This document shows, one piece after another, positions 18,431 to 27,629 of a stretch of DNA of 64,000 nt. Each line of letters opens with the position of its first letter. Positions within the stretch are counted from its first letter, which is position 1. The notes beneath the pieces were generated by a model. That model worked only from the letters and a program-made list of their open reading frames with translations. It was not told the origin of the DNA and ran no database searches. This DNA comes from Candidatus Methylomirabilota bacterium. GTDB taxonomy: Bacteria > Methylomirabilota > Methylomirabilia > Rokubacteriales > CSP1-6. Location: assembly GCA_035764725.1 (NCBI GenBank), contig DASTYT010000047.1, positions 171,251 through 235,250 of the forward strand. Direction: 5' to 3'. The translations under genes were made by a program, and so were the position numbers.

Positions 18431-19198
18431 ATGCGGCTGGTTGGCTGGAACATCCGGGCGGGCGGCGGGATCCGCGCTTCGGCGCTCGCCGCCCAGCTGG
18501 GCCGCTGGGCGCCTGACGTCGTGGCGCTCTGCGAGTTCCGCGCAACGCCGCCCAGCGCCGCTCTGGCCCTCGCCCTCGCCGGGCAGGGGCTCACGCATCA
18601 GGCGACCACCGCCGACCCGCGCCGGCCCGGCGTGAACGCCCTCCTCATCGCCTCGCGCTGGCCCCTTCGCCGCCTCGCCGCGCGCGCCTGGCCGTGCGAG
18701 CGGGGCCGCTGGCTCCTCGCCGAGGTGGGGGCGCCGCGCCCCTTCACGGTGGGCGCGATGCACGTGCCCAATCGCGACACCGGCCGCAAGTGGCCGTTCC
18801 TCGACGCGGTGCTGCGCACCGCCACGCGCTGGGCCGACGGTCCCGCCGTGCTGATCGGCGACACCAATTCCGGCCGCCCCGGCGTCGACGAGGCGCCGAC
18901 CTGCAAGGTGGGCTTCAACGCGCGCGAGGGCGGATGGATCGAGGGCCTGGAGGGGGCGGGCTGGCGCGACGGCTTCCGCCATCTCCGCGGTGACGAGCGC
19001 GCCTACACCTGGTACTCGCCCAACGCGCGCAACGGCTTCCGCCTGGACCAGGCCTTCGTGAACGCCGAGCTCCTCCCCGCTCTCGGCGACGTCCGCTACG
19101 AGTGGGGCCGGCGGCGGCCGGGGCGGCGGCCGAGCTTCGCCCTGTCCGATCACGCCGCGCTGCTCCTCGACTTCCACGCGGGCGCGCCTCTACAATGA
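18431..19198 (+). CDS. Endonuclease/exonuclease/phosphatase family protein
   Basis: Metal-dependent phosphodiesterase fold of 255 residues. Family blocks are visible in order: MRLVGWNIRAG (the Asn ligand), VALCEFRATP (the Glu ligand), VLIGDTNSGRPG (Asp and Asn) and LSDHAALLLDF (the C-terminal Asp-His). All catalytic positions are intact, so it should be active, but whether on DNA, RNA or a phospholipid cannot be told. I prefer ATG 18431 to an upstream GTG at 18416 because the family begins at the RLVxWNIR strand. Confidence 0.85.
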   Translation: MRLVGWNIRAGGGIRASALAAQLGRWAPDVVALCEFRATPPSAALALALAGQGLTHQATTADPRRPGVNALLIASRWPLRRLAARAWPCERGRWLLAEVGAPRPFTVGAMHVPNRDTGRKWPFLDAVLRTATRWADGPAVLIGDTNSGRPGVDEAPTCKVGFNAREGGWIEGLEGAGWRDGFRHLRGDERAYTWYSPNARNGFRLDQAFVNAELLPALGDVRYEWGRRRPGRRPSFALSDHAALLLDFHAGAPLQ

Positions 19199-19208
19199 CG
19201 ACGGCGCC

Positions 19209-19646
19209 ATGATCGAGATCCGCCTACCCCGCCTCGCCGACGCGACCGCGTGCACAGAGCTCGCCGCGCTCGTGATCGGCCCCGAGCGGGCGGGCACGTT
19301 CGTGAAGTCGCACTTCGAGCGGCATCAGGTGATGGTGGCGGAGGCGGGCGGCGAGGTCATCGGCTTCCTCGCCTACCGCACCGACTGGTTCCAATGCACC
19401 TACATCACCTTGGTGGTCGTGCGGGAGGACTACCGGCGCAAGGGCATCGCCCGCGAGTTCTTCCGCTCGGTGGAGGCGGTGTCCCTCTCCCCGCGCGTGT
19501 TCTCCTCCACCGAGGAGACCAACGCCCCGTCCATCCAGATGCACACCGCGCTCGGCTACGCGCCGAGCGGCTACATCGACAACCTGCCCCAGGGCGTGCG
19601 CGAGCTCCTCTTCTACAAGCGCGTGCCGCCCCGCGGGCTGGCCTGA
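19209..19646 (+). CDS. GNAT family N-acetyltransferase
   Basis: The 145-residue protein has the acetyl-CoA binding signature in VVVREDYRRKGIAREFF (the RxxGIA loop) preceded by the strand TYITLVVV. The following block NAPSIQMHTALGYAPSGYI is the usual motif B. Its substrate (amine, protein or antibiotic) cannot be deduced. The gene lies ten bases after the EEP-family gene and eleven bases before the DUF1706 gene, all on the same strand. Confidence 0.88.
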   Translation: MIEIRLPRLADATACTELAALVIGPERAGTFVKSHFERHQVMVAEAGGEVIGFLAYRTDWFQCTYITLVVVREDYRRKGIAREFFRSVEAVSLSPRVFSSTEETNAPSIQMHTALGYAPSGYIDNLPQGVRELLFYKRVPPRGLA

Positions 19647-19657
19647 CGGAGGCTTCC

Positions 19658-20116
19658 ATGTCGGACAAGCGTCAGCTCCTCACCGAGGCGGAGACGGAGT
19701 TCCAGTCCCTCAAGCGCGCGGTGGCCGGACTGGACGACGCGGCCCTCCGGGAGGTCTGGTGCGGGAGCTGGAGCGTGCGGGAGATCCTGGGGCACATCTC
19801 GGGCTGGCATCGCGAGATGCAACCCGCTCTCGAGCGGCTGGCGCGGGGCGAGAAGCCGGTCCCCTCGGGCGTGTCCTACAGCGACGTGGACGCCTGGAAC
19901 GCGAAGTTCGCGGCGTCCGTTCACGGGAGCAACGCCGAGATCCTCGGCGAGCTCGACCGCTCCCACGCCGACTTCATGCGCACGGCGGCGACGGTGCCCG
20001 ACGAGCGCGTGGTGCCCGACCGCACCGCCTACAAGCTCATCGACGCGAACAGCCGGCATCACTACCGAGAGCACATCGAGGACATCCTGGCCTGGCGCAA
20101 GCGCCGGGGGATCTGA
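19658..20116 (+). CDS. DinB/DUF1706 (ClbS/DfsB-like) family protein
   Basis: The 152-residue all-alpha protein has the core WCGSWSVREILGHISGWHREM, the DinB-type four-helix bundle with histidines that often bind a metal, and a second histidine cluster near the C-terminus (SRHHYREHIEDIL). Members include colibactin self-protection protein ClbS, but most are uncharacterised. The start ATG has a GGAGG site about eight bases upstream. It closes the ligA-led gene run. Confidence 0.8.
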   Translation: MSDKRQLLTEAETEFQSLKRAVAGLDDAALREVWCGSWSVREILGHISGWHREMQPALERLARGEKPVPSGVSYSDVDAWNAKFAASVHGSNAEILGELDRSHADFMRTAATVPDERVVPDRTAYKLIDANSRHHYREHIEDILAWRKRRGI

Positions 20117-20120
20117 TCCG

Positions 20121-20308
20121 CTAGCGCGCGGGCGGGGCGAAGGGCGCGGGGCGCGCGCCCAGGCACGCATTCTCGACGGGGTCCCATCGACCGCCGGCCG
20201 CCGCGCACTGACGCTGGCCGGCCACCCGAAGGGTGCGGTGCGCGCCGTAGAGGGCGAGCGCGACCAGGCCCGCCATCACCCCCAGCAGCACGACGGTTCG
20301 GAGGGGCT

Positions 20309-20312
<4 letters not shown>
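20121..20312 (-). CDS. Small membrane protein with a C-x4-GGxW-x6-C tail
   Basis: I do not recognise this protein. The frame overlaps the cimA stop; the first possible start is a CTG at 20312 (CTGA overlap) and a GTG at 20291 is the next, so the start is uncertain. The 63-residue product has one membrane helix ([17 protein letters not shown]) followed by a presumably periplasmic tail [17 protein letters not shown] and a proline-rich end. The two cysteines flanking GGRWDP suggest a small disulfide loop. It follows cimA on the same strand. Confidence 0.5.
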
Positions 20313-21898
<1,586 letters not shown>

Positions 21899-21907
21899 GG
21901 AGCACAC

Positions 21908-21936
21908 ATCATGGAGAACGCCTCGCGGGGAGTCAA
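21908..21936 (-). promoter_or_regulatory. Candidate promoter for cimA
   Basis: Minus-strand TTGACT (21936-21931) and CATGAT (21913-21908) are separated by 17 bases. The ATG of cimA is only ten bases below the -10 box, so the leader would be very short or absent. Confidence 0.4.
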
Positions 21937-21975
21937 GTTTACGGGGCGGCGGGCGCCGTGTCGGCGGTGGCCCCG

Positions 21976-23232
21976 TCAGACCACCCCGGCGGCGCGGAGC
22001 TTCGCCACCTTGGCCGGGGAATACCGGAGCAGGCGCGTGAGCACCTCGTCGGTGTGCTGGCCGAGTAGCGGCGGCGCGGCTTGGGGCGCGCCCGGGGTCT
22101 CCCAGAGGCGGATCGGCACGCCCATCATCGTGACGGCGCCCGCCTTGGGGTGTGGCAGCGACACCACCATGCCGCGCGCCTTGAGATGCGGGCTCTCGCA
22201 CACCTCGGCCACCGTCTTGATCTTGCCGGCGGGGACCCCGGCCTTGTCCATGCGGGCCAGCCACTCCGCGGCGGGGCGCTGACCCAGCTCCGCGTTGAGG
22301 ATCGGGTTCAGCACGTCGCGGTTCGTCACACGCTTGGCCTCGGTGTCGAAGCGGTCGTCCTTGACGAGGTCGGGCCGGCCGAGGGCCCCGCAGAACCGCT
22401 CGAAGAGCGAGTTGTTGGCGACGCCGAGGGTGAGATAGGCATCCTGCGCCTGATACACCTCGTAGGGCACGATCGAGGGATGCGCGTTGCCCCGCCGCGC
22501 CGGCCGCCCGCCCGCGTTCCAGTAGAGGCCGGCCTGATACGTGAGCAACGCGGCCATTGCGTCGAGCATGCCGATCTCGACCTTCTGCCCGCGCCCGCTG
22601 CGCTGCCGCGCGAGGAGCGCCAGCGCGATCCCGTGCGCGGCCGACATGCCCGCGACGAGATCGGCGATGGAGTTGCCGACCTTGAGCGGCGGCCCATCCG
22701 GGAAGCCGGTGAGATCCATCACGCCCGACTCGCCCTGCACGATGAGATCGTAGCCGGGCCGGGGCGCCTCGGGGCCGCTCTCGCCGAAGCCCGAGATCGA
22801 GCAATAGATCAGCCGCGGGTTCTTCTTCCGCAGCGCCTCGAAGCCGAAGCCCAGCCGCTCCATGGTCCCCGGCCGGAAGTTCTCGAGCACCACGTCGGCC
22901 CGCGCGATGAGCCCGTGGAGGATGGTCTGACCTTCCGGCGCCTTCAGGTTCAGCGTGAGGCTCTTCTTGCTGCGGTTCACCGACATGAAGTACGTGGCCT
23001 CGCCACCCGCGAACGGCGGCCAGCCGCGCGTGTCGTCACCCTTGCCGGGCTCCTCGACCTTGATGACCTCGGCGCCCATGTCGCCCAGCGCCATCGCGCA
23101 GAACGGGCCCGCGAGCACGCGGGTGAGGTCGATGACGCGGATGCCGGCGAGCGGCGGCCGGGCGCCGGGAGCGCGGCGGGCGCGTGGGGGAGCGGCGGTG
23201 CGTGTCTTCGGACGGCGCTTACGGCTGGCCAC
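21976..23232 (-). CDS. CaiB/BaiF (class III) CoA-transferase
   Basis: Moves CoA between acyl-CoA and a free acid. The 418-residue protein has a basic N-terminal tail, then the family start [22 protein letters not shown] (short form quoted). Further blocks are [28 protein letters not shown] and the catalytic-Asp region [15 protein letters not shown]. The length agrees with family members of about 390-410. The start overlaps the end of the DUF35 gene by 14 bases, so it is translated with the thiolase-like operon; the acyl substrate is unknown. Confidence 0.92.
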   Translation of the reverse strand: MASRKRRPKTRTAAPPRARRAPGARPPLAGIRVIDLTRVLAGPFCAMALGDMGAEVIKVEEPGKGDDTRGWPPFAGGEATYFMSVNRSKKSLTLNLKAPEGQTILHGLIARADVVLENFRPGTMERLGFGFEALRKKNPRLIYCSISGFGESGPEAPRPGYDLIVQGESGVMDLTGFPDGPPLKVGNSIADLVAGMSAAHGIALALLARQRSGRGQKVEIGMLDAMAALLTYQAGLYWNAGGRPARRGNAHPSIVPYEVYQAQDAYLTLGVANNSLFERFCGALGRPDLVKDDRFDTEAKRVTNRDVLNPILNAELGQRPAAEWLARMDKAGVPAGKIKTVAEVCESPHLKARGMVVSLPHPKAGAVTMMGVPIRLWETPGAPQAAPPLLGQHTDEVLTRLLRYSPAKVAKLRAAGVV

Positions 23233-23650
23233 TGGACCTCCCCCCGAGGAGCCCCTGGACGAGACTCTTGCTGATGGCGGCGACCTTCTCGCCCCGCGCG
23301 CCGGCGCGGCGCCAGAACAGACGCGCCCGGTCGGCGAAGCCCATGTTCGAGAAGTAGTACACGGAGTCCACGTCCTCCACCGCCACGCGCGAGCCGATCT
23401 TCACGCCCTTGGTCTCCTCGCCGTGGCAGAAGAGCCGCGCGCCGCCCTCGAGCTCGACCAGCGCGATGTGCAGCGGCGAGCGAAAGCCCTCGGGCGGCGA
23501 GAAGAGCGTGGTGAACGAGACGACCTCGCCGGTGTTCGGCACCGTCGCGGCCTCCATGGCCGTGCCGTGGTCGGGGCAGCGCGGCGCAGGCGGCACCACG
23601 AGACGCTCGCAGCGCGGACAGATCGAGGCGGGGAGCGTGGCCTCGATCAC
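23219..23650 (-). CDS. DUF35 OB-fold protein with zinc ribbon
   Basis: DUF35 proteins (zinc ribbon plus OB fold) partner thiolase-superfamily enzymes and bind the acyl-CoA. The 143-residue protein starts at a GTG overlapping the thiolase-like stop (GTGA). It has an N-terminal zinc-binding pattern CPRC-x11-CPDH, in which the fourth ligand appears to be His or is missing, then the OB-fold strand segment VVSFTTLFSPPEGF and the typical VAVEDVDSVYYFSNMGF. Together with the adjacent cysteine-less thiolase homologue this suggests one complex. Confidence 0.88.
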   Translation of the reverse strand: MIEATLPASICPRCERLVVPPAPRCPDHGTAMEAATVPNTGEVVSFTTLFSPPEGFRSPLHIALVELEGGARLFCHGEETKGVKIGSRVAVEDVDSVYYFSNMGFADRARLFWRRAGARGEKVAAISKSLVQGLLGGRSSGQP

Positions 23651-24774
23651 CGCGCGGCCTCGAGCAGGAGCACCCAGTTGTTGGTCGCGAGGCCGCCGAT
23701 CGACTGCGCGAGCCCCACCCGCGCGGCGACCTGGCGCGCCCCCGCCTGGCCGCGGAGCTGCCAGCACAGCTCCACCGCCTGCCCGATGCCCGTGGCGGCC
23801 AGGGGATGGCCGCGCGCCTTGAGCCCACCCGACGGGCTCACGGGCAGGCGGCCATCCAGCGCGGTCTCGCCCTCGAGCGTGGCCCGCCCGGCCTTGCCCG
23901 CGGGCATGAGGCCCAGATCCTCGAGCGAGATGATCTCGAAGGGCGAGAAGGCGTCGTGGAGCTCGGCCACGTCGACGCGCTCGGGGCCGAAGCCGGCCAT
24001 GCGATAGGCGGCGCGCGCGGCGACCTGGGTGGCGCGAAAGGATGTGAGATCGGAGCGGTAGCGGATCGCGATCGAGTCGGTCCCCTGCCCGATTCCCGCG
24101 ACCCGGACCGCCGAGCGACTGCTCGTGAGCACGACCGCCGCCGCGCCGTCGGAGATCGGGCAGCAGTGATAGAGCCGCAGCGGATCGGCCACCACCCGGC
24201 TCTCCATTACCGCCTCCAGGGTCACCGGCTCCTGGAAGTGGGCGTAGGGGTTCCGCGCCGCGTTGGCGTGGTTCTTCACCGCCACTTGCGATATCTCACG
24301 TAGCGTCAGCCCGTGCTTGTGCATGGCCGCCCGCGTGATGAGGCCGGCGAGGGCGGGCATGGTCGTGCCGTACCGGCGCTCGTGGGGATCGATGGAGCGG
24401 CCGATGATCTCGGACACCCGCGGCGTGGCCAGGTGCGACATCTTCTCCCCGCCGAGGACCAGGACGTTCCGGTGCAGACCCGCGGCCACCGCGGCGAATC
24501 CCGTGTAAAAGGCGGCCAGCCCCGACGAGGTCGCCGTCTCCACGCGCAGGGCGGGCAGCTTGGCGAGGCCGAGGTGCGTGTTGATGAGGGAGCCGAAGTT
24601 CCCGTCGCCGGTGAACTCCTCGGGATTCATGGCGCCCACCACGAGGGCGTCGGGCTGGTCGATGCCCGCGTCGGTCAGGGCCGCGTACGCCGCCTCCGCG
24701 ATCAGGTCGGGAAGCGACTCGTTCCGCTTCCCGAACCGAGTCATCCCGGCGCCGGAGATCCAGACGTCCGCCAC
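23647..24774 (-). CDS. Thiolase-superfamily protein lacking the nucleophilic cysteine
   Basis: The protein (375 residues from the GTG at 24774; an ATG at 24810 would overlap the upstream gene) has the thiolase fold. It contains GAGMTRFGK, HDAFSPFEII and the His motif GGLKARGHPLAATGIGQ. The position of the nucleophilic Cys reads VETATSSGLAAF, so Thr/Ser replaces it (codon at 24529-24531), and the C-terminal Cys region reads AQSIGGLATNN, also without Cys. A normal thiolase reaction is therefore unlikely. Cysteine-less homologues paired with DUF35, such as Ltp2, act as acyl-CoA retro-aldolases, and the neighbouring DUF35 gene fits this. Confidence 0.85.
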   Translation of the reverse strand: MADVWISGAGMTRFGKRNESLPDLIAEAAYAALTDAGIDQPDALVVGAMNPEEFTGDGNFGSLINTHLGLAKLPALRVETATSSGLAAFYTGFAAVAAGLHRNVLVLGGEKMSHLATPRVSEIIGRSIDPHERRYGTTMPALAGLITRAAMHKHGLTLREISQVAVKNHANAARNPYAHFQEPVTLEAVMESRVVADPLRLYHCCPISDGAAAVVLTSSRSAVRVAGIGQGTDSIAIRYRSDLTSFRATQVAARAAYRMAGFGPERVDVAELHDAFSPFEIISLEDLGLMPAGKAGRATLEGETALDGRLPVSPSGGLKARGHPLAATGIGQAVELCWQLRGQAGARQVAARVGLAQSIGGLATNNWVLLLEAAR

Positions 24775-24778
24775 GCGG

Positions 24779-25069
24779 TCATTGTCGGGCTCCCGACCGC
24801 CGAGTGTCAACGTCCTCAGCGGCCGGCGCGACCCGTCGCGGAGGCGGCTCGCGGTGCGGGACGTTCACACCGAACTCGCGGATGAGGCGCAAGAGATACG
24901 TGCGCTGTAGCCCGAGCGCGCGCGCCGTCCGCGTCCGGTTGCCGCCGAGTTGGAAGAGCGTGGCCTCGATCAGCCGCCGCTTGAACTCGGTGACGGCGCC
25001 GTGGTAGCCGGGCGGCGGCTTGGGCGGTCCGGGCGGTGGAGCGGCGGGGAGCGCGGGCGATGTCGGCAT
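24779..25069 (-). CDS. Free-standing Fis-type helix-turn-helix protein
   Basis: The 96-residue protein has a proline-rich N-terminus, then EFKRRLIEATLFQLGGNRTRTARALGLQRTYLLRLIREFG (shortened: FKRRLIEATL to LLRLIREFG), the C-terminal DNA-binding domain of NtrC-family activators. The AAA+ and receiver domains are absent. It probably acts as a dimeric DNA-binding regulator. It lies four bases upstream of the thiolase-like gene, so it could regulate its own operon. A -24/-12 type promoter overlaps its start. The basic C-terminal tail after residue 70 shows no known motif. Confidence 0.75.
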   Translation of the reverse strand: MPTSPALPAAPPPGPPKPPPGYHGAVTEFKRRLIEATLFQLGGNRTRTARALGLQRTYLLRLIREFGVNVPHREPPPRRVAPAAEDVDTRRSGARQ

Positions 25070-25082
25070 ACGGCCGGATATC

Positions 25083-25097
25083 GCAAGGCACGTGCCA
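25083..25097 (-). promoter_or_regulatory. Candidate sigma54 (-24/-12) promoter
   Basis: The minus strand reads TGGCACGTGCCTTGC, which matches TGGCAC-N5-TTGC with GG and GC exactly ten bases apart. Transcription would start about 12 bases below, next to the ATG at 25069, giving an almost leaderless message. The site also contains the palindrome GGCACGTGCC, so it may instead bind another regulator. Confidence 0.4.
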
Positions 25098-25280
25098 CGC
25101 CCCGATCGTGGACATTTCGAGGAGATGACGACGCGAGATGCCGCACGCTGCACCGCCGCCTGTGCACGCACGGGAGGCCGTTGCCCGCGGCAATGGGCAG
25201 GCGCGCCGCGTAGCCCGAGACACGGGACGATGCGCGGAGGACGAAGCGGCGAGCCCGACGGTGGAGGGAGCGAACGCGAC

Positions 25281-25309
25281 GGCGGGGATCCGGGACTCGG
25301 ATCCCCGCC
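25281..25309 (-). terminator. Perfect 11-base hairpin after the ferredoxin gene
   Basis: GGCGGGGATCC and GGATCCCCGCC form a perfect stem with a seven-base loop, 24 bases after the ferredoxin stop. No T-run follows, but position and stability fit a terminator for the ferredoxin transcript. The surrounding 25070-25332 stretch holds no gene that I can support. Confidence 0.6.
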
Positions 25310-25332
25310 GAATCAGCCGCGCCGAGTGGGGC

Positions 25333-25599
<267 letters not shown>

Positions 25600-25622
25600 T
25601 CCCGCCTCCTGGATGACCAGTT

Positions 25623-25660
25623 GCGCCGGAAATCGCCGTAGGTTCGTCGGCTTCCGGCGC
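25623..25660 (-). other. Structured 5' leader of the ferredoxin mRNA
   Basis: Arms GCGCCGGAA (25660-25652 on the transcript) and TTCCGGCGC (25631-25623) form a perfect nine-base stem around a 20-base loop, which can itself pair CCG with CGG. It lies between the predicted transcription start and the ribosome binding site, about 20 bases before the latter. It could affect mRNA stability or translation. Confidence 0.5.
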
Positions 25661-25675
25661 GGGCAAACCGACGTA

Positions 25676-25704
25676 GTTGTATCAATCACCCCTCAAACTG
25701 TCAA
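25676..25704 (-). promoter_or_regulatory. Sigma70-type promoter for the ferredoxin gene
   Basis: Minus-strand TTGACA (25704-25699) and TACAAC (25681-25676) are separated by 17 bases, giving a leader of about 70 bases before the ATG at 25599. The box lies 14 bases beyond the end of the upstream transporter permease gene. Confidence 0.7.
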
Positions 25705-25717
25705 GCGATTCGGGCAC

Positions 25718-26617
25718 CTAGAGGGAGCGCAGCTTCGGGTCGAGCGCGTCCCGCAGCGAATCGCCGAAGAGGTTGAAGGCGAAGACGGCCAGACTGATCG
25801 CGAGCCCAGGGAAGACGGCCATCCACGGCGCCGTCTCGGCGAACTCCACCGCCGCGCCCCGGAGCATGAGCCCCCACGCCGCGGTGGGCTCTTGCACGCC
25901 CAGGCCGAGGAAGGACAGCGACGACTCGAGCAGGATGGCTTGACCGAGGAACGAGGTGATGAGGATCAGGAACGGGGCCATGACGTTCGGCAGCATGTGG
26001 CGGAGGATGATGCGCGCATGCCCGAAGCCGGCGGCGCGCGCCGCGTCCACGTAGGGCATCTCGCGGATCGACAGCGCGGAGGATCGGATCACCAGGGCGC
26101 AGCGCGGGATCATCGGGATGGTGATGGCCATGATGACGTTGTGGAGCGCATTCCCCAGGATGGCGACGATGGCCAGGGCCAGGATGATCAGAGGGAAGGA
26201 GAGAAAAATGTCCATGACGCGCTGGACGTAGAGATCGAGCCGTCCGCCGAAGTAGGCGCTACCCACACCGAGCACTGCCCCCATGATGGAGCCGACGAAG
26301 GCGGCGCCGAATCCCACGAAAAGCGCCGTGCGCGAGCCGTAAATGAGGCGCGACAGCACGTCACGGCCGAAGGCGTCGGTGCCCAGCCAGTGCTGCGCGG
26401 AGGGCCGCGACAGCATCGCGCCGAAATCCACCGCGACCGGATCATAGGGGGCGAGCACGCCGGCGAGGAGCGCGACCACGATCATGACCACCACCACCGC
26501 CGCGCCCACCGCACCGAGCGGCCGGCGCCGCGCGAAGTCGAGCACCGCGGCCAGCCAGCGCCGGGACGAGGCCTTCTCCAGGCCGAGCGACACCTCGCCC
26601 GTGGGGCTGATGGCCAT
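25718..26617 (-). CDS. Peptide-type ABC transporter permease (DppC-like)
   Basis: Inner-membrane subunit of a dipeptide/oligopeptide/nickel family importer. The 299-residue protein has the DppC N-terminal block, the WLGTDAFGRDVLSRLIYGSR motif that marks DppC/OppC, the EAA loop (YVDAARAAGFGHARIILRHMLPN, quoted in part) and about six helices. It is three bases downstream of the DppB-like gene and is the last gene of the cluster. The substrate cannot be read from the sequence. Confidence 0.92.
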   Translation of the reverse strand: MAISPTGEVSLGLEKASSRRWLAAVLDFARRRPLGAVGAAVVVVMIVVALLAGVLAPYDPVAVDFGAMLSRPSAQHWLGTDAFGRDVLSRLIYGSRTALFVGFGAAFVGSIMGAVLGVGSAYFGGRLDLYVQRVMDIFLSFPLIILALAIVAILGNALHNVIMAITIPMIPRCALVIRSSALSIREMPYVDAARAAGFGHARIILRHMLPNVMAPFLILITSFLGQAILLESSLSFLGLGVQEPTAAWGLMLRGAAVEFAETAPWMAVFPGLAISLAVFAFNLFGDSLRDALDPKLRSL

Positions 26618-26620
26618 GGG

Positions 26621-27574
26621 TTAGCGGTATCGGATCCGCGGATCCAGCCAGGCGTAGAGAAGATCCATGGCGAAGTTCACCAGGATGAAGAAGCCGGCCA
26701 CGATCATCACGAGGGCCTGGACGAGCGTGTAGTCGCGATGGGCCACCGCCTGCACGAAGAGGAGGCCGAGGCCGTTCAGGTTGAACACCTGCTCGGTGAC
26801 GACGAGGCCGCCGAGCAGGAAGGCGAACTCGAGGCAAACGACCGTCACCACCGGGAGCATCGCGTTCTTGATCGCGTGCCGCGAGAGGATGAGCTTCTCC
26901 ATGAGCCCCTTGGCACGGGCGGTCCGGATGTAGTCCTCGCGCAGGACCTCCAGCATCGCCGAGCGCGTCATGCGCGTGGCCACCGCAGAATAGCGGTACC
27001 CCACCGCGAGGGCGGGCCAGATGAGCTGGAGGAGGTTCTGCCAGGGATTGACCCAGAAGGGCGTGTACACCATGGGGGGCAGCCACTTGAAGATGATGAG
27101 CATCAGGAGGATGAAGACGATGCCGAGCCAAAAGGAGGGCGTGGCGAGCCCCGCGATGGAGACGACGCGGATGGTGTAGTCGACCCACGTGTCCTGCTTG
27201 AGTGCGGAGATGACTCCCAGCGGGATGGCGAGGAGCACGGCCACGATCGTCGCCATGATGGCGAGCTGAAGCGACAGCGCGAACCGCAGCTTGATCTCCT
27301 CGTAGATGGGGGCGCCGGTCCACATGGACTTCCCGAAGTCGAACCGGATGGCGCCCCAGAGCCACGTGACGAACTGCTGCCACACCGGCCGGTCCAGCCC
27401 GAACTTCGCCCGCTCCTCCGCGAGCGTCTGCTCCGACACCGAGTTGCTGTCCCCGGCCAGACGAAGCTCGACGACATCCCCCGGCACGATGCGGATGAGG
27501 AAGAAGATGAGCATCGCCACCCCGAGCAGAGTGGGAAACATCAGCAGAAAGCGCTTGAGTAGGTACTTCTTCAT
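26621..27574 (-). CDS. Peptide-type ABC transporter permease (DppB-like)
   Basis: Partner permease of 317 residues starting MKKYLLKRFLLMFPTLLGVA, the usual DppB/OppB opening. It has the periplasmic loop after the first helix, the EAA loop (YIRTARAKGLMEKLILSRHA) and the ending LDPRIRYR that is characteristic of DppB proteins. Its ATG lies 55 bases after the binding-protein gene. With the other four genes it forms a complete importer. Confidence 0.93.
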   Translation of the reverse strand: MKKYLLKRFLLMFPTLLGVAMLIFFLIRIVPGDVVELRLAGDSNSVSEQTLAEERAKFGLDRPVWQQFVTWLWGAIRFDFGKSMWTGAPIYEEIKLRFALSLQLAIMATIVAVLLAIPLGVISALKQDTWVDYTIRVVSIAGLATPSFWLGIVFILLMLIIFKWLPPMVYTPFWVNPWQNLLQLIWPALAVGYRYSAVATRMTRSAMLEVLREDYIRTARAKGLMEKLILSRHAIKNAMLPVVTVVCLEFAFLLGGLVVTEQVFNLNGLGLLFVQAVAHRDYTLVQALVMIVAGFFILVNFAMDLLYAWLDPRIRYR

Positions 27575-27629
27575 GCCGCGCGCCCGGGGACCGGACAGGC
27601 CGCCGACCGGCCCGGTCCCCGGCTGCCGC

